Positions 43,125-55,469 of a stretch of 64,000 bases of DNA are shown piece after piece; the stretch's first letter is position 1; each line of letters starts with the position of its first letter. A program made the position numbers and the translations under genes. The notes under the pieces are model-generated. The model had not been told where the DNA came from, searched no databases, and worked only from the letters and a program-made list of their open reading frames with translations. This DNA is from Haliotis asinina (taxonomy: Eukaryota > Mollusca > Gastropoda > Lepetellida > Haliotidae), in assembly GCF_037392515.1 (NCBI RefSeq), contig NC_090285.1, forward strand, positions 2,235,501 through 2,299,500. Reading direction: 5' to 3'.

Positions 43125-43195
43125 GCATCGGTGGTCTAGTGGTAGAATACTCGCCTGCCACGCGGGTGACCCGGGTTCGATTCCCGGTCGATGCA
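43125..43195 (+). tRNA. tRNA-Gly-GCC: tRNA-Gly (GCC)
   Basis: Consensus copy; trailer T4-G-T4-C-TT. Confidence 0.97.
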
Positions 43196-43679
43196 CACTC
43201 TTTTGTTTTCTTGCGCCTCTAGGGGTTGAAAAAGCGGCCTCCAAACGCTTGTCTCCTGGTAAGAACACCTAGTCTGTGACGCAATGTGATTGTTGTCAGT
43301 GATGTCACGTTTCTGTGACGTCAGGCCATTGTGAGGTCACAGGTGAGTCTTTCTATAGATATCAGAAGGTTGGAATGAGAGAACGTGTCCATTTACATGA
43401 CTCCATTTGAAGTCGATGTAAGGACGGAACGTTGTGCAGCTTTTAGCATTGTCCCACACCAATCGGTGTCAGGCTGTCAATGAAGCAGTAAAACCGTCAG
43501 TTCTACGTTGGATTACACACAATATTTCACTTCACAGCATGGCTGAGATAACAGAAAGTGTCCACAGCAAATTATACATATCAACATGATGTATAGTCAT
43601 GGAGTAATTTATTTGTACTTTCTTCAGTCACAGATAAACTCGACGTTTCTCCACCTATGTTCCTGCAGGAGTAAAAAGA

Positions 43680-43751
43680 TGCGTCGGCCGGGAATCGAAC
43701 CCGGATCGACTGTTTGGAAGGCAACCATGCTAACCTTTACACCACCGACGC
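43680..43751 (-). tRNA. tRNA-Gly-TCC: tRNA-Gly (UCC), G39A variant
   Basis: The pair closing the anticodon loop becomes C31.A39, a mismatch likely to loosen the loop. Everything else is consensus. Confidence 0.9.
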
Positions 43752-44068
43752 TGACCATGCTAAGCTTTGTTGAATAGGCATCTTAATGAAATTTGCTGAT
43801 TGATTGGCCACGCCTCGAGGCACGCCACTAAATGAGACGGCTTACGTCACAAACTGAATGAAATTGGGCTTTTGAAATGTATTTCTGTCTTATGCAACGA
43901 GGGTCTACAATCTACGAAGCACTGATAACAAATTGTATATAAATGAAGAGGACACTGCATTTGCATCCATATGGAGTAAATGGACACGTCAGCTGAACAC
44001 TTCCTCCTTGCCAGCTGTCTTCTTTAACTTAAGAATGGGAAGCTAAGAAAAGGCACAGTTAGTGTGAA

Positions 44069-44139
44069 GCATCGGTGGTCTAGTGGTAGAATACTCGCCT
44101 GCCACGCGGGTGACCCGGGTTCGATTCCCGGTCGATGCA
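44069..44139 (+). tRNA. tRNA-Gly-GCC: tRNA-Gly (GCC)
   Basis: Consensus copy; trailer T4-GG-T6. Confidence 0.97.
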
Positions 44140-44623
44140 CACTCTTTTGGTTTTTTGCGCCTCTAGGGGTTGAAAAAGCGGCCTCCAAACGCTTGTCTCC
44201 TGGTAAGAACACCTAGTCTGTGACGCAATGTGATTGTTGTCAGTGATGTCACGTTTCTGTGACGTCAGGCCATTGTGAGGTCACAGGTGACTCTTTCTAT
44301 ATATATCAGAACGTTGGAATGAGAGAACGTGTCCATTTACATGATTCCATTTGAAGTCGATGTAAGGACGGAACGTTGTGCAGCTTTCAGCATTGTCCCA
44401 CACCAATCGGTGTCAGGCTGTCAATGAAGCAGTAATACCGTCAGTTCTACGTTGGATTACACACAATATTTCACTTCACAGCATGGCTGAGATAACAGAA
44501 AGTGTCCACAGCAAATTATACATATCAACATGATGTATAGTCATGGAGTATGTCATTTGTACTTTCTTCAGTCACAGATGAACTCGACGTTTCTCCACCT
44601 ATGTTCCTGCAGGAGTAAAAAGA

Positions 44624-44695
44624 TGCGTCGGCCGGGAATCGAACCCGGATCGACTGCTTGGAAGGCAACCATGCTAACCTTTACACCACCGACGC
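44624..44695 (-). tRNA. tRNA-Gly-TCC: tRNA-Gly (UCC)
   Basis: Consensus copy, B-type T5 trailer. Confidence 0.97.
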
Positions 44696-45012
44696 TGACC
44701 ATGCTAAGCTTTGTTGAATAGGCATCTTAATGAAATTTGCTGATTGATTGGCCACGCCTCGAGGCACGCCACTAAATGAGACGGCTTACGTCACAAACTG
44801 AATGAAATTGGGCTTTTGAAATGTATTTCTGTCTTATGCAACGAGGGTCTACAATCTACGAAGCACTGATAACAAATTGTATTGAAATGAAGAGGACACT
44901 GCATTTGCATCCATATGGAGTAAATGGACACGTCAGCTGAACACTTCCTCCTTGCCAGCTGTCTTCTTTAACTTAAGAATGGGAAGCTAAGAAAAGGCAC
45001 AGTTAGTGTGAA

Positions 45013-45083
45013 GCATCGGTGGTCTAGTGGTAGAATACTCGCCTGCCACGCGGGTGACCCGGGTTCGATTCCCGGTCGATGCA
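45013..45083 (+). tRNA. tRNA-Gly-GCC: tRNA-Gly (GCC)
   Basis: Consensus copy; trailer T4-G-T4-C-TT. Confidence 0.97.
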
Positions 45084-45567
45084 CACTCTTTTGTTTTCTT
45101 GCGCCTCTAGGGGTTGAAAAAGCGGCCTCCAAACGCTTGTCTCCTGGTAAGAACACCTAGTCTGTGACGCAATGTGATTGTTGTCAGTGATGTCACGTTT
45201 CTGTGACGTCAGGCCATTGTGAGGTCACAGGTGAGTCTTTCTATAGATATCAGAAGGTTGGAATGAGAGAACGTGTCCATTTACATGACTCCATTTGAAG
45301 TCGATGTAAGGACGGAACGTTGTGCAGCTTTTAGCATTGTCCCACACCAATCGGTGTCAGGCTGTCAATGAAGCAGTAAAACCGTCAGTTCTACGTTGGA
45401 TTACACACAATATTTCACTTCACAGCATGGCTGAGATAACAGAAAGTGTCCACAGCAAATTATACATATCAACATGATGTATAGTCATGGAGTAATTTAT
45501 TTGTACTTTCTTCAGTCACAGATAAACTCGACGTTTCTCCACCTATGTTCCTGCAGGAGTAAAAAGA

Positions 45568-45639
45568 TGCGTCGGCCGGGAATCGAACCCGGATCGACTG
45601 CTTGGAAGGCAACCATGCTAACCTTTACACCACCGACGC
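45568..45639 (-). tRNA. tRNA-Gly-TCC: tRNA-Gly (UCC)
   Basis: Consensus copy, B-type T5 trailer. Confidence 0.97.
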
Positions 45640-45956
45640 TGACCATGCTAAGCTTTGTTGAATAGGCATCTTAATGAAATTTGCTGATTGATTGGCCACG
45701 CCTCGAGGCACGCCACTAAATGAGACGGCTTACGTCACAAACTGAATGAAATTGGGCTTTTGAAATGTATTTCTGTCTTATGCAACGAGGGTCTACAATC
45801 TACGAAGCACTGATAACAAATTGTATATAAATGAAGAGGACACTGCATTTGCATCCATATGGAGTAAATGGACACGTCAGCTGAACACTTCCTCCTTGCC
45901 AGCTGTCTTCTTTAACTTAAGAATGGGAAGCTAAGAAAAGGCACAGTTAGTGTGAA

Positions 45957-46027
45957 GCATCGGTGGTCTAGTGGTAGAATACTCGCCTGCCACGCGGGTG
46001 ACCCGGGTTCGATTCCCGGTCGATGCA
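45957..46027 (+). tRNA. tRNA-Gly-GCC: tRNA-Gly (GCC)
   Basis: Consensus copy; trailer T4-GG-T6; spacer has A-like CTATATATATC. Confidence 0.97.
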
Positions 46028-46511
46028 CACTCTTTTGGTTTTTTGCGCCTCTAGGGGTTGAAAAAGCGGCCTCCAAACGCTTGTCTCCTGGTAAGAACAC
46101 CTAGTCTGTGACGCAATGTGATTGTTGTCAGTGATGTCACGTTTCTGTGACGTCAGGCCATTGTGAGGTCACAGGTGAGTCTTTCTATATATATCAGAAC
46201 GTTGGAATGAGAGAACGTGTCCATTTACATGACTCCATTTGAAGTCGATGTAAGGACGGAACGTTGTGCAGCTTTCAGCATTGTCCCACACCAATCGGTG
46301 TCAGGCTGTCAATGAAGCAGTAATACCGTCAGTTCTACGTTGGATTACACACAATATTTCACTTCACAGCATGGCTGAGATAACAGAAAGTGTCCACAGC
46401 AAATTATACATATCAACATGATGTATAGTCATGGAGTATGTCATTTGTACTTTCTTCAGTCACAGATGAACTCGACGTTTCTCCACCTATGTTCCTGCAG
46501 GAGTAAAAAGA

Positions 46512-46583
46512 TGCGTCGGCCGGGAATCGAACCCGGATCGACTGCTTGGAAGGCAACCATGCTAACCTTTACACCACCGACGC
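46512..46583 (-). tRNA. tRNA-Gly-TCC: tRNA-Gly (UCC)
   Basis: Consensus copy, B-type T5 trailer. Confidence 0.97.
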
Positions 46584-46900
46584 TGACCATGCTAAGCTTT
46601 GTTGAATAGGCATCTTAATGAAATTTGCTGATTGATTGGCCACGCCTCGAGGCACGCCACTAAATGAGACGGCTTACGTCACAAACTGAATGAAATTGGG
46701 CTTTTGAAATGTATTTCTGTCTTATGCAACGAGGGTCTACAATCTACGAAGCACTGATAACAAATTGTATTGAAATGAAGAGGACACTGCATTTGCATCC
46801 ATATGGAGTAAATGGACACGTCAGCTGAACACTTCCTCCTTGCCAGCTGTCTTCTTTAACTTAAGAATGGGAAGCTAAGAAAAGGCACAGTTAGTGTGAA

Positions 46901-46971
46901 GCATCGGTGGTCTAGTGGTAGAATACTCGCCTGCCACGCGGGTGACCCGGGTTCGATTCCCGGTCGATGCA
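46901..46971 (+). tRNA. tRNA-Gly-GCC: tRNA-Gly (GCC)
   Basis: Consensus copy; trailer T4-G-T4-C-TT. Confidence 0.97.
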
Positions 46972-47455
46972 CACTCTTTTGTTTTCTTGCGCCTCTAGGG
47001 GTTGAAAAAGCGGCCTCCAAACGCTTGTCTCCTGGTAAGAACACCTAGTCTGTGACGCAATGTGATTGTTGTCAGTGATGTCACGTTTCTGTGACGTCAG
47101 GCCATTGTGAGGTCACAGGTGAGTCTTTCTATAGATATCAGAAGGTTGGAATGAGAGAACGTGTCCATTTACATGACTCCATTTGAAGTCGATGTAAGGA
47201 CGGAACGTTGTGCAGCTTTTAGCATTGTCCCACACCAATCGGTGTCAGGCTGTCAATGAAGCAGTAAAACCGTCAGTTCTACGTTGGATTACACACAATA
47301 TTTCACTTCACAGCATGGCTGAGATAACAGAAAGTGTCCACAGCAAATTATACATATCAACATGATGTATAGTCATGGAGTAATTTATTTGTACTTTCTT
47401 CAGTCACAGATAAACTCGACGTTTCTCCACCTATGTTCCTGCAGGAGTAAAAAGA

Positions 47456-47527
47456 TGCGTCGGCCGGGAATCGAACCCGGATCGACTGCTTGGAAGGCAA
47501 CCATGCTAACCTTTACACCACCGACGC
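47456..47527 (-). tRNA. tRNA-Gly-TCC: tRNA-Gly (UCC)
   Basis: Consensus copy, B-type T5 trailer. Confidence 0.97.
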
Positions 47528-47844
47528 TGACCATGCTAAGCTTTGTTGAATAGGCATCTTAATGAAATTTGCTGATTGATTGGCCACGCCTCGAGGCACG
47601 CCACTAAATGAGACGGCTTACGTCACAAACTGAATGAAATTGGGCTTTTGAAATGTATTTCTGTCTTATGCAACGAGGGTCTACAATCTACGAAGCACTG
47701 ATAACAAATTGTATATAAATGAAGAGGACACTGCATTTGCATCCATATGGAGTAAATGGACACGTCAGCTGAACACTTCCTCCTTGCCAGCTGTCTTCTT
47801 TAACTTAAGAATGGGAAGCTAAGAAAAGGCACAGTTAGTGTGAA

Positions 47845-47915
47845 GCATCGGTGGTCTAGTGGTAGAATACTCGCCTGCCACGCGGGTGACCCGGGTTCGA
47901 TTCCCGGTCGATGCA
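47845..47915 (+). tRNA. tRNA-Gly-GCC: tRNA-Gly (GCC)
   Basis: Consensus copy; trailer T4-GG-T6. Confidence 0.97.
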
Positions 47916-48399
47916 CACTCTTTTGGTTTTTTGCGCCTCTAGGGGTTGAAAAAGCGGCCTCCAAACGCTTGTCTCCTGGTAAGAACACCTAGTCTGTGAC
48001 GCAATGTGATTGTTGTCAGTGATGTCACGTTTCTGTGACGTCAGGCCATTGTGAGGTCACAGGTGAGTCTTTCTATATATATCAGAAGGTTGGAATGAGA
48101 GAACGTGTCCATTTACATGACTCCATTTGAAGTCGATGTAAGGACGGAACGTTGTGCAGCTTTCAGCATTGTCCCACACCAATCGGTGTCAGGCTGTCAA
48201 TGAAGCAGTAATACCGTCAGTTCTACGTTGGATTACACACAATATTTCACTTCACAGCATGGCTGAGATAACAGAAAGTGTCCACAGCAAATTATACATA
48301 TCAACATGATGTATAGTCATGGAGTATGTCATTTGTACTTTCTTCAGTCACAGATGAACTCGACGTTTCTCCACCTATGTTCCTGCAGGAGTAAAAAGA

Positions 48400-48471
48400 T
48401 GCGTCGGCCGGGAATCGAACCCGGATCGACTGCTTGGAAGGCAACCATGCTAACCTTTACACCACCGACGC
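48400..48471 (-). tRNA. tRNA-Gly-TCC: tRNA-Gly (UCC)
   Basis: Consensus copy; 5' flank has GCCAAGC in place of GCTAAGC, a mark common from here to about 59 kb. Confidence 0.97.
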
Positions 48472-48788
48472 TGACCATGCCAAGCTTTGTTGAATAGGCA
48501 TCTTAATGAAATTTGCTGATTGATTGGCCACGCCTCGAGGCACGCCACTAAATGAGACGGCTTACGTCACAAACTGAATGAAATTGGACTTTTGAAATGT
48601 ATTTCTGTCTTATGCAACGAGGGTCTACAATCTACGAAGCACTGATAACAAATTGTATTGAAATGAAGAGGACACTGCATTTGCATCCATATGGAGTAAA
48701 TGGACACGTCAGCTGAACACTTCCTCCTTGCCAGCTGTCTTCTTTAACTTAAGAATGGGAAGCTAAGAAAAGGCACAGTTAGTGTGAA

Positions 48789-48859
48789 GCATCGGTGGTC
48801 TAGTGGTAGAATACTCGCCTGCCACGCGGGTGACCCGGGTTCGATTCCCGGTCGATGCA
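48789..48859 (+). tRNA. tRNA-Gly-GCC: tRNA-Gly (GCC)
   Basis: Consensus copy; trailer T4-G-T4-C-TT. Confidence 0.97.
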
Positions 48860-49343
48860 CACTCTTTTGTTTTCTTGCGCCTCTAGGGGTTGAAAAAGCG
48901 GCCTCCAAACGCTTGTCTCCTGGTAAGAACACCTAGTCTGTGACGCAATGTGATTGTTGTCAGTGATGTCACGTTTCTGTGACGTCAGGCCATTGTGAGG
49001 TCACAGGTGAGTCTTTCTATAGATATCAGAAGGTTGGAATGAGAGAACGTGTCCATTTACATGACTCCATTTGAAGTCGATGTAAGGACGGAACGTTGTG
49101 CAGCTTTCAGCATTGTCCCACACCAATCGGTGTCAGGCTGTCAATGAAGCAGTAATACCGTCAGTTCTACGTTGGATTACACACAATATTTCACTTCACA
49201 GCATGGCTGAGATAACAGAAAGTGTCCACAGCAAATTATACATATCAACATGATGTATAGTCATGGAGTATGTCATTTGTACTTTCTTCAGTCACAGATG
49301 AACTCGACGTTTCTCCACCTATGTTCCTGCAGGAGTAAAAAGA

Positions 49344-49415
49344 TGCGTCGGCCGGGAATCGAACCCGGATCGACTGCTTGGAAGGCAACCATGCTAACCT
49401 TTACACCACCGACGC
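49344..49415 (-). tRNA. tRNA-Gly-TCC: tRNA-Gly (UCC)
   Basis: Consensus copy, B-type T5 trailer, GCCAAGC flank. Confidence 0.97.
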
Positions 49416-49732
49416 TGACCATGCCAAGCTTTGTTGAATAGGCATCTTAATGAAATTTGCTGATTGATTGGCCACGCCTCGAGGCACGCCACTAAATGAG
49501 ACGGCTTACGTCACAAACTGAATGAAATTGGGCTTTTGAAATGTATTTCTGTCTTATGCAACGAGGGTCTACAATCTACGAAGCACTGATAACAAATTGT
49601 ATTGAAATGAAGAGGACACTGCATTTGCATCCATATGGAGTAAATGGACACGTCAGCTGAACACTTCCTCCTTGCCAGCTGTCTTCTTTAACTTAAGAAT
49701 GGGAAGCTAAGAAAAGGCACAGTTAGTGTGAA

Positions 49733-49803
49733 GCATCGGTGGTCTAGTGGTAGAATACTCGCCTGCCACGCGGGTGACCCGGGTTCGATTCCCGGTCGAT
49801 GCA
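49733..49803 (+). tRNA. tRNA-Gly-GCC: tRNA-Gly (GCC)
   Basis: Consensus copy; trailer T4-G-T4-C-TT. Confidence 0.97.
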
Positions 49804-50287
49804 CACTCTTTTGTTTTCTTGCGCCTCTAGGGGTTGAAAAAGCGGCCTCCAAACGCTTGTCTCCTGGTAAGAACACCTAGTCTGTGACGCAATGTGATTG
49901 TTGTCAGTGATGTCACGTTTCTGTGACGTCAGGCCATTGTGAGGTCACAGGTGAGTCTTTCTATAGATATCAGAAGGTTGGAATGAGAGAACGTGTCCAT
50001 TTACATGACTCCATTTGAAGTCGATGTAAGGACGGAACGTTGTGCAGCTTTCAGCATTGTCCCACACCAATCGGTGTCAGGCTGTCAATGAAGCAGTAAT
50101 ACCGTCAGTTCTACGTTGGATTACACACAATATTTCACTTCACAGCATGGCTGAGATAACAGAAAGTGTCCACAGCAAATTATACATATCAACATGATGT
50201 ATAGTCATGGAGTAATTCATTTGTACTTTCTTCAGTCACAGATGAACTCGACGTTTCTCCACCTATGTTCCTGCAGGAGTAAAAAGA

Positions 50288-50359
50288 TGCGTCGGCCGGG
50301 AATCGAACCCGGATCGACTGCTTGGAAGGCAACCATGCTAACCTTTACACCACCGACGC
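50288..50359 (-). tRNA. tRNA-Gly-TCC: tRNA-Gly (UCC)
   Basis: Consensus copy, B-type T5 trailer, GCCAAGC flank. Confidence 0.97.
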
Positions 50360-50676
50360 TGACCATGCCAAGCTTTGTTGAATAGGCATCTTAATGAAAT
50401 TTGCTGATTGATTGGCCACGCCTCGAGGCACGCCACTAAATGAGACGGCTTACGTCACAAACTGAATGAAATTGGGCTTTTGAAATGTATTTCTGTCTTA
50501 TGCAACGAGGGTCTACAATCTACGAAGCAGTGATAACAAATTGTATTGAAATGAAGAGGACACTGCATTTGCATCCATATGGAGTAAATGGACACGTCAG
50601 CTGAACACTTCCTCCTTGCCAGCTGTCTTCTTTAACTTAAGAATGGGAAGCTAAGAAAAGGCACAGTTAGTGTGAA

Positions 50677-50747
50677 GCATCGGTGGTCTAGTGGTAGAAT
50701 ACTCGCCTGCCACGCGGGTGACCCGGGTCCGATTCCCGGTCGATGCA
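50677..50747 (+). tRNA. tRNA-Gly-GCC: tRNA-Gly (GCC), T55C variant
   Basis: Position 55, normally pseudouridine pairing with G18, is C, and the B box reads GGTCCGATTCC. Weak transcription or instability is expected. Trailer T4-G-T8, shared with the other T55C copies. Confidence 0.84.
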
Positions 50748-51232
50748 CACTCTTTTGTTTTTTTTGCGCCTCTAGGGGTTGAAAAAGCGGCCTCCAAACG
50801 CTTGTCTCCTGGTAAGAACACCTAGTCTGTGACGCAATGTGATTGTTGTCAGTGATGTCACGTTTCTGTGACGTCAGGCCATTGTGAGGTCACAGGTGAG
50901 TCTTTCTATAGATATCAGAAGGTTGGAATGAGAGAACGTGTCCATTTACATGACTCCATTTGAAGTCGATGTAAGGACGGAACGTTGTGCAGCTTTCAGC
51001 ATTGTCCCACACCAATCGGTGTCAGGCTGTCAATGAAGCAGTAAAACCGTCAGTTCTACGTTGGATTACACACAATATTTCACTTCACAGCATGGCTGAG
51101 ATAACAGAAAGTGTCCACAGCAAATTATACATATCAACATGATGCATAGTCATGGAGTAATTCATTTGTACTTTCTTCAGTCACAGATAAACTCGACGTT
51201 TCTCCACCTATGTTCCTGCAGGAGTAAAAAGA

Positions 51233-51304
51233 TGCGTCGGCCGGGAATCGAACCCGGATCGACTGCTTGGAAGGCAACCATGCTAACCTTTACACCACCG
51301 ACGC
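51233..51304 (-). tRNA. tRNA-Gly-TCC: tRNA-Gly (UCC)
   Basis: Consensus copy, B-type T5 trailer, GCCAAGC flank. Confidence 0.97.
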
Positions 51305-51621
51305 TGACCATGCCAAGCTTTGTTGAATAGGCATCTTAATGAAATTTGCTGATTGATTGGCCACGCCTCGAGGCACGCCACTAAATGAGACGGCTTACGT
51401 CACAAACTGAATGAAATTGGACTTTTGAAATGTATTTCTGTCTTATGCAACGAGGGTCTACAATCTACGAAGCACTGATAACAAATTGTATTGAAATGAA
51501 GAGGACACTGCATTTGCATCCATATGGAGTAAATGGACACGTCAGCTGAACACTTCCTCCTTGCCAGCTGTCTTCTTTAACTTAAGAATGGGAAGCTAAG
51601 AAAAGGCACAGTTAGTGTGAA

Positions 51622-51692
51622 GCATCGGTGGTCTAGTGGTAGAATACTCGCCTGCCACGCGGGTGACCCGGGTTCGATTCCCGGTCGATGCA
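51622..51692 (+). tRNA. tRNA-Gly-GCC: tRNA-Gly (GCC)
   Basis: Consensus copy; trailer T4-G-T4-C-TT. Confidence 0.97.
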
Positions 51693-52176
51693 CACTCTTT
51701 TGTTTTCTTGCGCCTCTAGGGGTTGAAAAAGCGGCCTCCAAACGCTTGTCTCCTGGTAAGAACACCTAGTCTGTGACGCAATGTGATTGTTGTCAGTGAT
51801 GTCACGTTTCTGTGACGTCAGGCCATTGTGAGGTCACAGGTGAGTCTTTCTATAGATATCAGAAGGTTGGAATGAGAGAACGTGTCCATTTACATGACTC
51901 CATTTGAAGTCGATGTAAGGACGGAACGTTGTGCAGCTTTCAGCATTGTCCCACACCAATCGGTGTCAGGCTGTCAATGAAGCAGTAATACCGTCAGTTC
52001 TACGTTGGATTACACACAATATTTCACTTCACAGCATGGCTGAGATAACAGAAAGTGTCCACAGCAAATTATACATATCAACATGATGTATAGTCATGGA
52101 GTATGTCATTTGTACTTTCTTCAGTCACAGATGAACTCGACGTTTCTCCACCTATGTTCCTGCAGGAGTAAAAAGA

Positions 52177-52248
52177 TGCGTCGGCCGGGAATCGAACCCG
52201 GATCGACTGCTTGGAAGGCAACCATGCTAACCTTTACACCACCGACGC
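52177..52248 (-). tRNA. tRNA-Gly-TCC: tRNA-Gly (UCC)
   Basis: Consensus copy, B-type T5 trailer, GCCAAGC flank. Confidence 0.97.
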
Positions 52249-52565
52249 TGACCATGCCAAGCTTTGTTGAATAGGCATCTTAATGAAATTTGCTGATTGA
52301 TTGGCCACGCCTCGAGGCACGCCACTAAATGAGACGGCTTACGTCACAAACTGAATGAAATTGGGCTTTTGAAATGTATTTCTGTCTTATGCAACGAGGG
52401 TCTACAATCTACGAAGCACTGATAACAAATTGTATTGAAATGAAGAGGACACTGCATTTGCATCCATATGGAGTAAATGGACACGTCAGCTGAACACTTC
52501 CTCCTTGCCAGCTGTCTTCTTTAACTTAAGAATGGGAAGCTAAGAAAAGGCACAGTTAGTGTGAA

Positions 52566-52636
52566 GCATCGGTGGTCTAGTGGTAGAATACTCGCCTGCC
52601 ACGCGGGTGACCCGGGTTCGATTCCCGGTCGATGCA
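52566..52636 (+). tRNA. tRNA-Gly-GCC: tRNA-Gly (GCC)
   Basis: Consensus copy; trailer T4-G-T4-C-TT. Confidence 0.97.
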
Positions 52637-53120
52637 CACTCTTTTGTTTTCTTGCGCCTCTAGGGGTTGAAAAAGCGGCCTCCAAACGCTTGTCTCCTGG
52701 TAAGAACACCTAGTCTGTGACGCAATGTGATTGTTGTCAGTGATGTCACGTTTCTGTGACGTCAGGCCATTGTGAGGTCACAGGTGAGTCTTTCTATAGA
52801 TATCAGAAGGTTGGAATGAGAGAACGTGTCCATTTACATGACTCCATTTGAAGTCGATGTAAGGACGGAACGTTGTGCAGCTTTCAGCATTGTCCCACAC
52901 CAATCGGTGTCAGGCTGTCAATGAAGCAGTAATACCGTCAGTTCTACGTTGGATTACACACAATATTTCACTTCACAGCATGGCTGAGATAACAGAAAGT
53001 GTCCACAGCAAATTATACATATCAACATGATGTATAGTCATGGAGTAATTCATTTGTACTTTCTTCAGTCACAGATGAACTCGACGTTTCTCCACCTATG
53101 TTCCTGCAGGAGTAAAAAGA

Positions 53121-53192
53121 TGCGTCGGCCGGGAATCGAACCCGGATCGACTGCTTGGAAGGCAACCATGCTAACCTTTACACCACCGACGC
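53121..53192 (-). tRNA. tRNA-Gly-TCC: tRNA-Gly (UCC)
   Basis: Consensus copy, B-type T5 trailer, GCCAAGC flank. Confidence 0.97.
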
Positions 53193-53509
53193 TGACCATG
53201 CCAAGCTTTGTTGAATAGGCATCTTAATGAAATTTGCTGATTGATTGGCCACGCCTCGAGGCACGCCACTAAATGAGACGGCTTACGTCACAAACTGAAT
53301 GAAATTGGGCTTTTGAAATGTATTTCTGTCTTATGCAACGAGGGTCTACAATCTACGAAGCAGTGATAACAAATTGTATTGAAATGAAGAGGACACTGCA
53401 TTTGCATCCATATGGAGTAAATGGACACGTCAGCTGAACACTTCCTCCTTGCCAGCTGTCTTCTTTAACTTAAGAATGGGAAGCTAAGAAAAGGCACAGT
53501 TAGTGTGAA

Positions 53510-53580
53510 GCATCGGTGGTCTAGTGGTAGAATACTCGCCTGCCACGCGGGTGACCCGGGTCCGATTCCCGGTCGATGCA
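53510..53580 (+). tRNA. tRNA-Gly-GCC: tRNA-Gly (GCC), T55C variant
   Basis: Counterpart of 50,677 in the second 2,833-bp block; trailer T4-G-T8. Confidence 0.84.
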
Positions 53581-54065
53581 CACTCTTTTGTTTTTTTTGC
53601 GCCTCTAGGGGTTGAAAAAGCGGCCTCCAAACGCTTGTCTCCTGGTAAGAACACCTAGTCTGTGACGCAATGTGATTGTTGTCAGTGATGTCACGTTTCT
53701 GTGACGTCAGGCCATTGTGAGGTCACAGGTGAGTCTTTCTATAGATATCAGAAGGTTGGAATGAGAGAACGTGTCCATTTACATGACTCCATTTGAAGTC
53801 GATGTAAGGACGGAACGTTGTGCAGCTTTCAGCATTGTCCCACACCAATCGGTGTCAGGCTGTCAATGAAGCAGTAAAACCGTCAGTTCTACGTTGGATT
53901 ACACACAATATTTCACTTCACAGCATGGCTGAGATAACAGAAAGTGTCCACAGCAAATTATACATATCAACATGATGCATAGTCATGGAGTAATTCATTT
54001 GTACTTTCTTCAGTCACAGATAAACTCGACGTTTCTCCACCTATGTTCCTGCAGGAATAAAAAGA

Positions 54066-54137
54066 TGCGTCGGCCGGGAATCGAACCCGGATCGACTGCT
54101 TGGAAGGCAACCATGCTAACCTTTACACCACCGACGC
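54066..54137 (-). tRNA. tRNA-Gly-TCC: tRNA-Gly (UCC)
   Basis: Consensus copy; trailer is mixed, TC then T5 followed by the A-like ATTCC. Confidence 0.97.
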
Positions 54138-54454
54138 TGACCATGCTAAGCTTTGTTGAATAGGCATCTTAATGAAATTTGCTGATTGATTGGCCACGCC
54201 TCGAGGCACGCCACTAAATGAGACGGCTTACGTCACAAACTGAATGAAATTGGGCTTTTGAAATGTATTTCTGTCTTATGCAACGAGGGTCTACAATCTA
54301 CGAAGCAGTGATAACAAATTGTATTGAAATGAAGAGGACACTGCATTTGCATCCATATGGAGTAAATGGACACGTCAGCTGAACACTTCCTCCTTGCCAG
54401 CTGTCTTCTTTAACTTAAGAATGGGAAGCTAAGAAAAGGCACAGTTAGTGTGAA

Positions 54455-54525
54455 GCATCGGTGGTCTAGTGGTAGAATACTCGCCTGCCACGCGGGTGAC
54501 CCGGGTTCGATTCCCGGTCGATGCA
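54455..54525 (+). tRNA. tRNA-Gly-GCC: tRNA-Gly (GCC)
   Basis: Consensus copy; trailer T4-G-T4-C-TT. Confidence 0.97.
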
Positions 54526-55009
54526 CACTCTTTTGTTTTCTTGCGCCTCTAGGGGTTGAAAAAGCGGCCTCCAAACGCTTGTCTCCTGGTAAGAACACCT
54601 AGTCTGTGACGCAATGTGATTGTTGTCAGTGATGTCACGTTTCTGTGACGTCAGGCCATTGTGAGGTCACAGGTGAGTCTTTCTATAGATATCAGAAGGT
54701 TGGAATGAGAGAACGTGTCCATTTACATGACTCCATTTGAAGTCGATGTAAGGACAGAACGTTGTGCAGCTTTCAGCATTGTCCCACACCAATCGGTGTC
54801 AGGCTGTCAATGAAGCAGTAATACCGTCAGTTCTACGTTGGATTACACACAATATTTCACTTCACAGCATGGCTGAGATAACAGAAAGTGTCCACAGCAA
54901 ATTATACATATCAACATGATGTATAGTCATGGATTAATTCATTTGTACTTTCTTCAGTCACAGATGAACTCGACGTTTCTCCACCTATGTTCCTGCAGGA
55001 GTAAAAAGA

Positions 55010-55081
55010 TGCGTCGGCCGGGAATCGAACCCGGATCGACTGCTTGGAAGGCAACCATGCTAACCTTTACACCACCGACGC
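55010..55081 (-). tRNA. tRNA-Gly-TCC: tRNA-Gly (UCC)
   Basis: Consensus copy, B-type T5 trailer, GCCAAGC flank. Confidence 0.97.
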
Positions 55082-55398
55082 TGACCATGCCAAGCTTTGT
55101 TGAATAGGCATCTTAATGAAATTTGCTGATTGATTGGCCACGCCTCGAGGCACGCCACTAAATGAGACGGCTTACGTCACAAACTGAATGAAATTGGGCT
55201 TTTGAAATGTATTTCTGTCTTATGCAACGAGGGTCTACAATCTACGAAGCAGTGATAACAAATTGTATTGAAATGAAGAGGACACTGCATTTGCATCCAT
55301 ATGGAGTAAATGGACACGTCAGCTGAACACTTCCTCCTTGCCAGCTGTCTTCTTTAACTTAAGAATGGGAAGCTAAGAAAAGGCACAGTTAGTGTGAA

Positions 55399-55469
55399 GC
55401 ATCGGTGGTCTAGTGGTAGAATACTCGCCTGCCACGCGGGTGACCCGGGTCCGATTCCCGGTCGATGCA
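55399..55469 (+). tRNA. tRNA-Gly-GCC: tRNA-Gly (GCC), T55C variant
   Basis: B box reads GGTCCGATTCC; trailer T4-G-T8; followed by ACATCTAG, shared with 60,120 and 62,953. Confidence 0.84.

Larger units (their letters stand above)
43125..48788. repeat. Three 1,888-bp two-unit higher-order repeats
   Basis: Two unit types alternate: one with trailer T4-G-T4-C-TT and GAGTAATTTATTT before the UCC gene, one with T4-GG-T6 and GAGTATGTCATTT. Blocks begin at 43,125, 45,013 and 46,901. Private differences (for example in the units at 43,680 and 44,069) show that they are separate copies. Confidence 0.88.
48588..54253. repeat. Two tandem 2,833-bp three-unit higher-order repeats
   Basis: Blocks 48,588-51,420 and 51,421-54,253 share the same order of marks: TTGGACTTTT in the first 5'-5' spacer, GAAGCAGTG two units on, then a T55C GCC gene with T4-G-T8 trailer, then GATGCATAG. 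Confidence 0.9.
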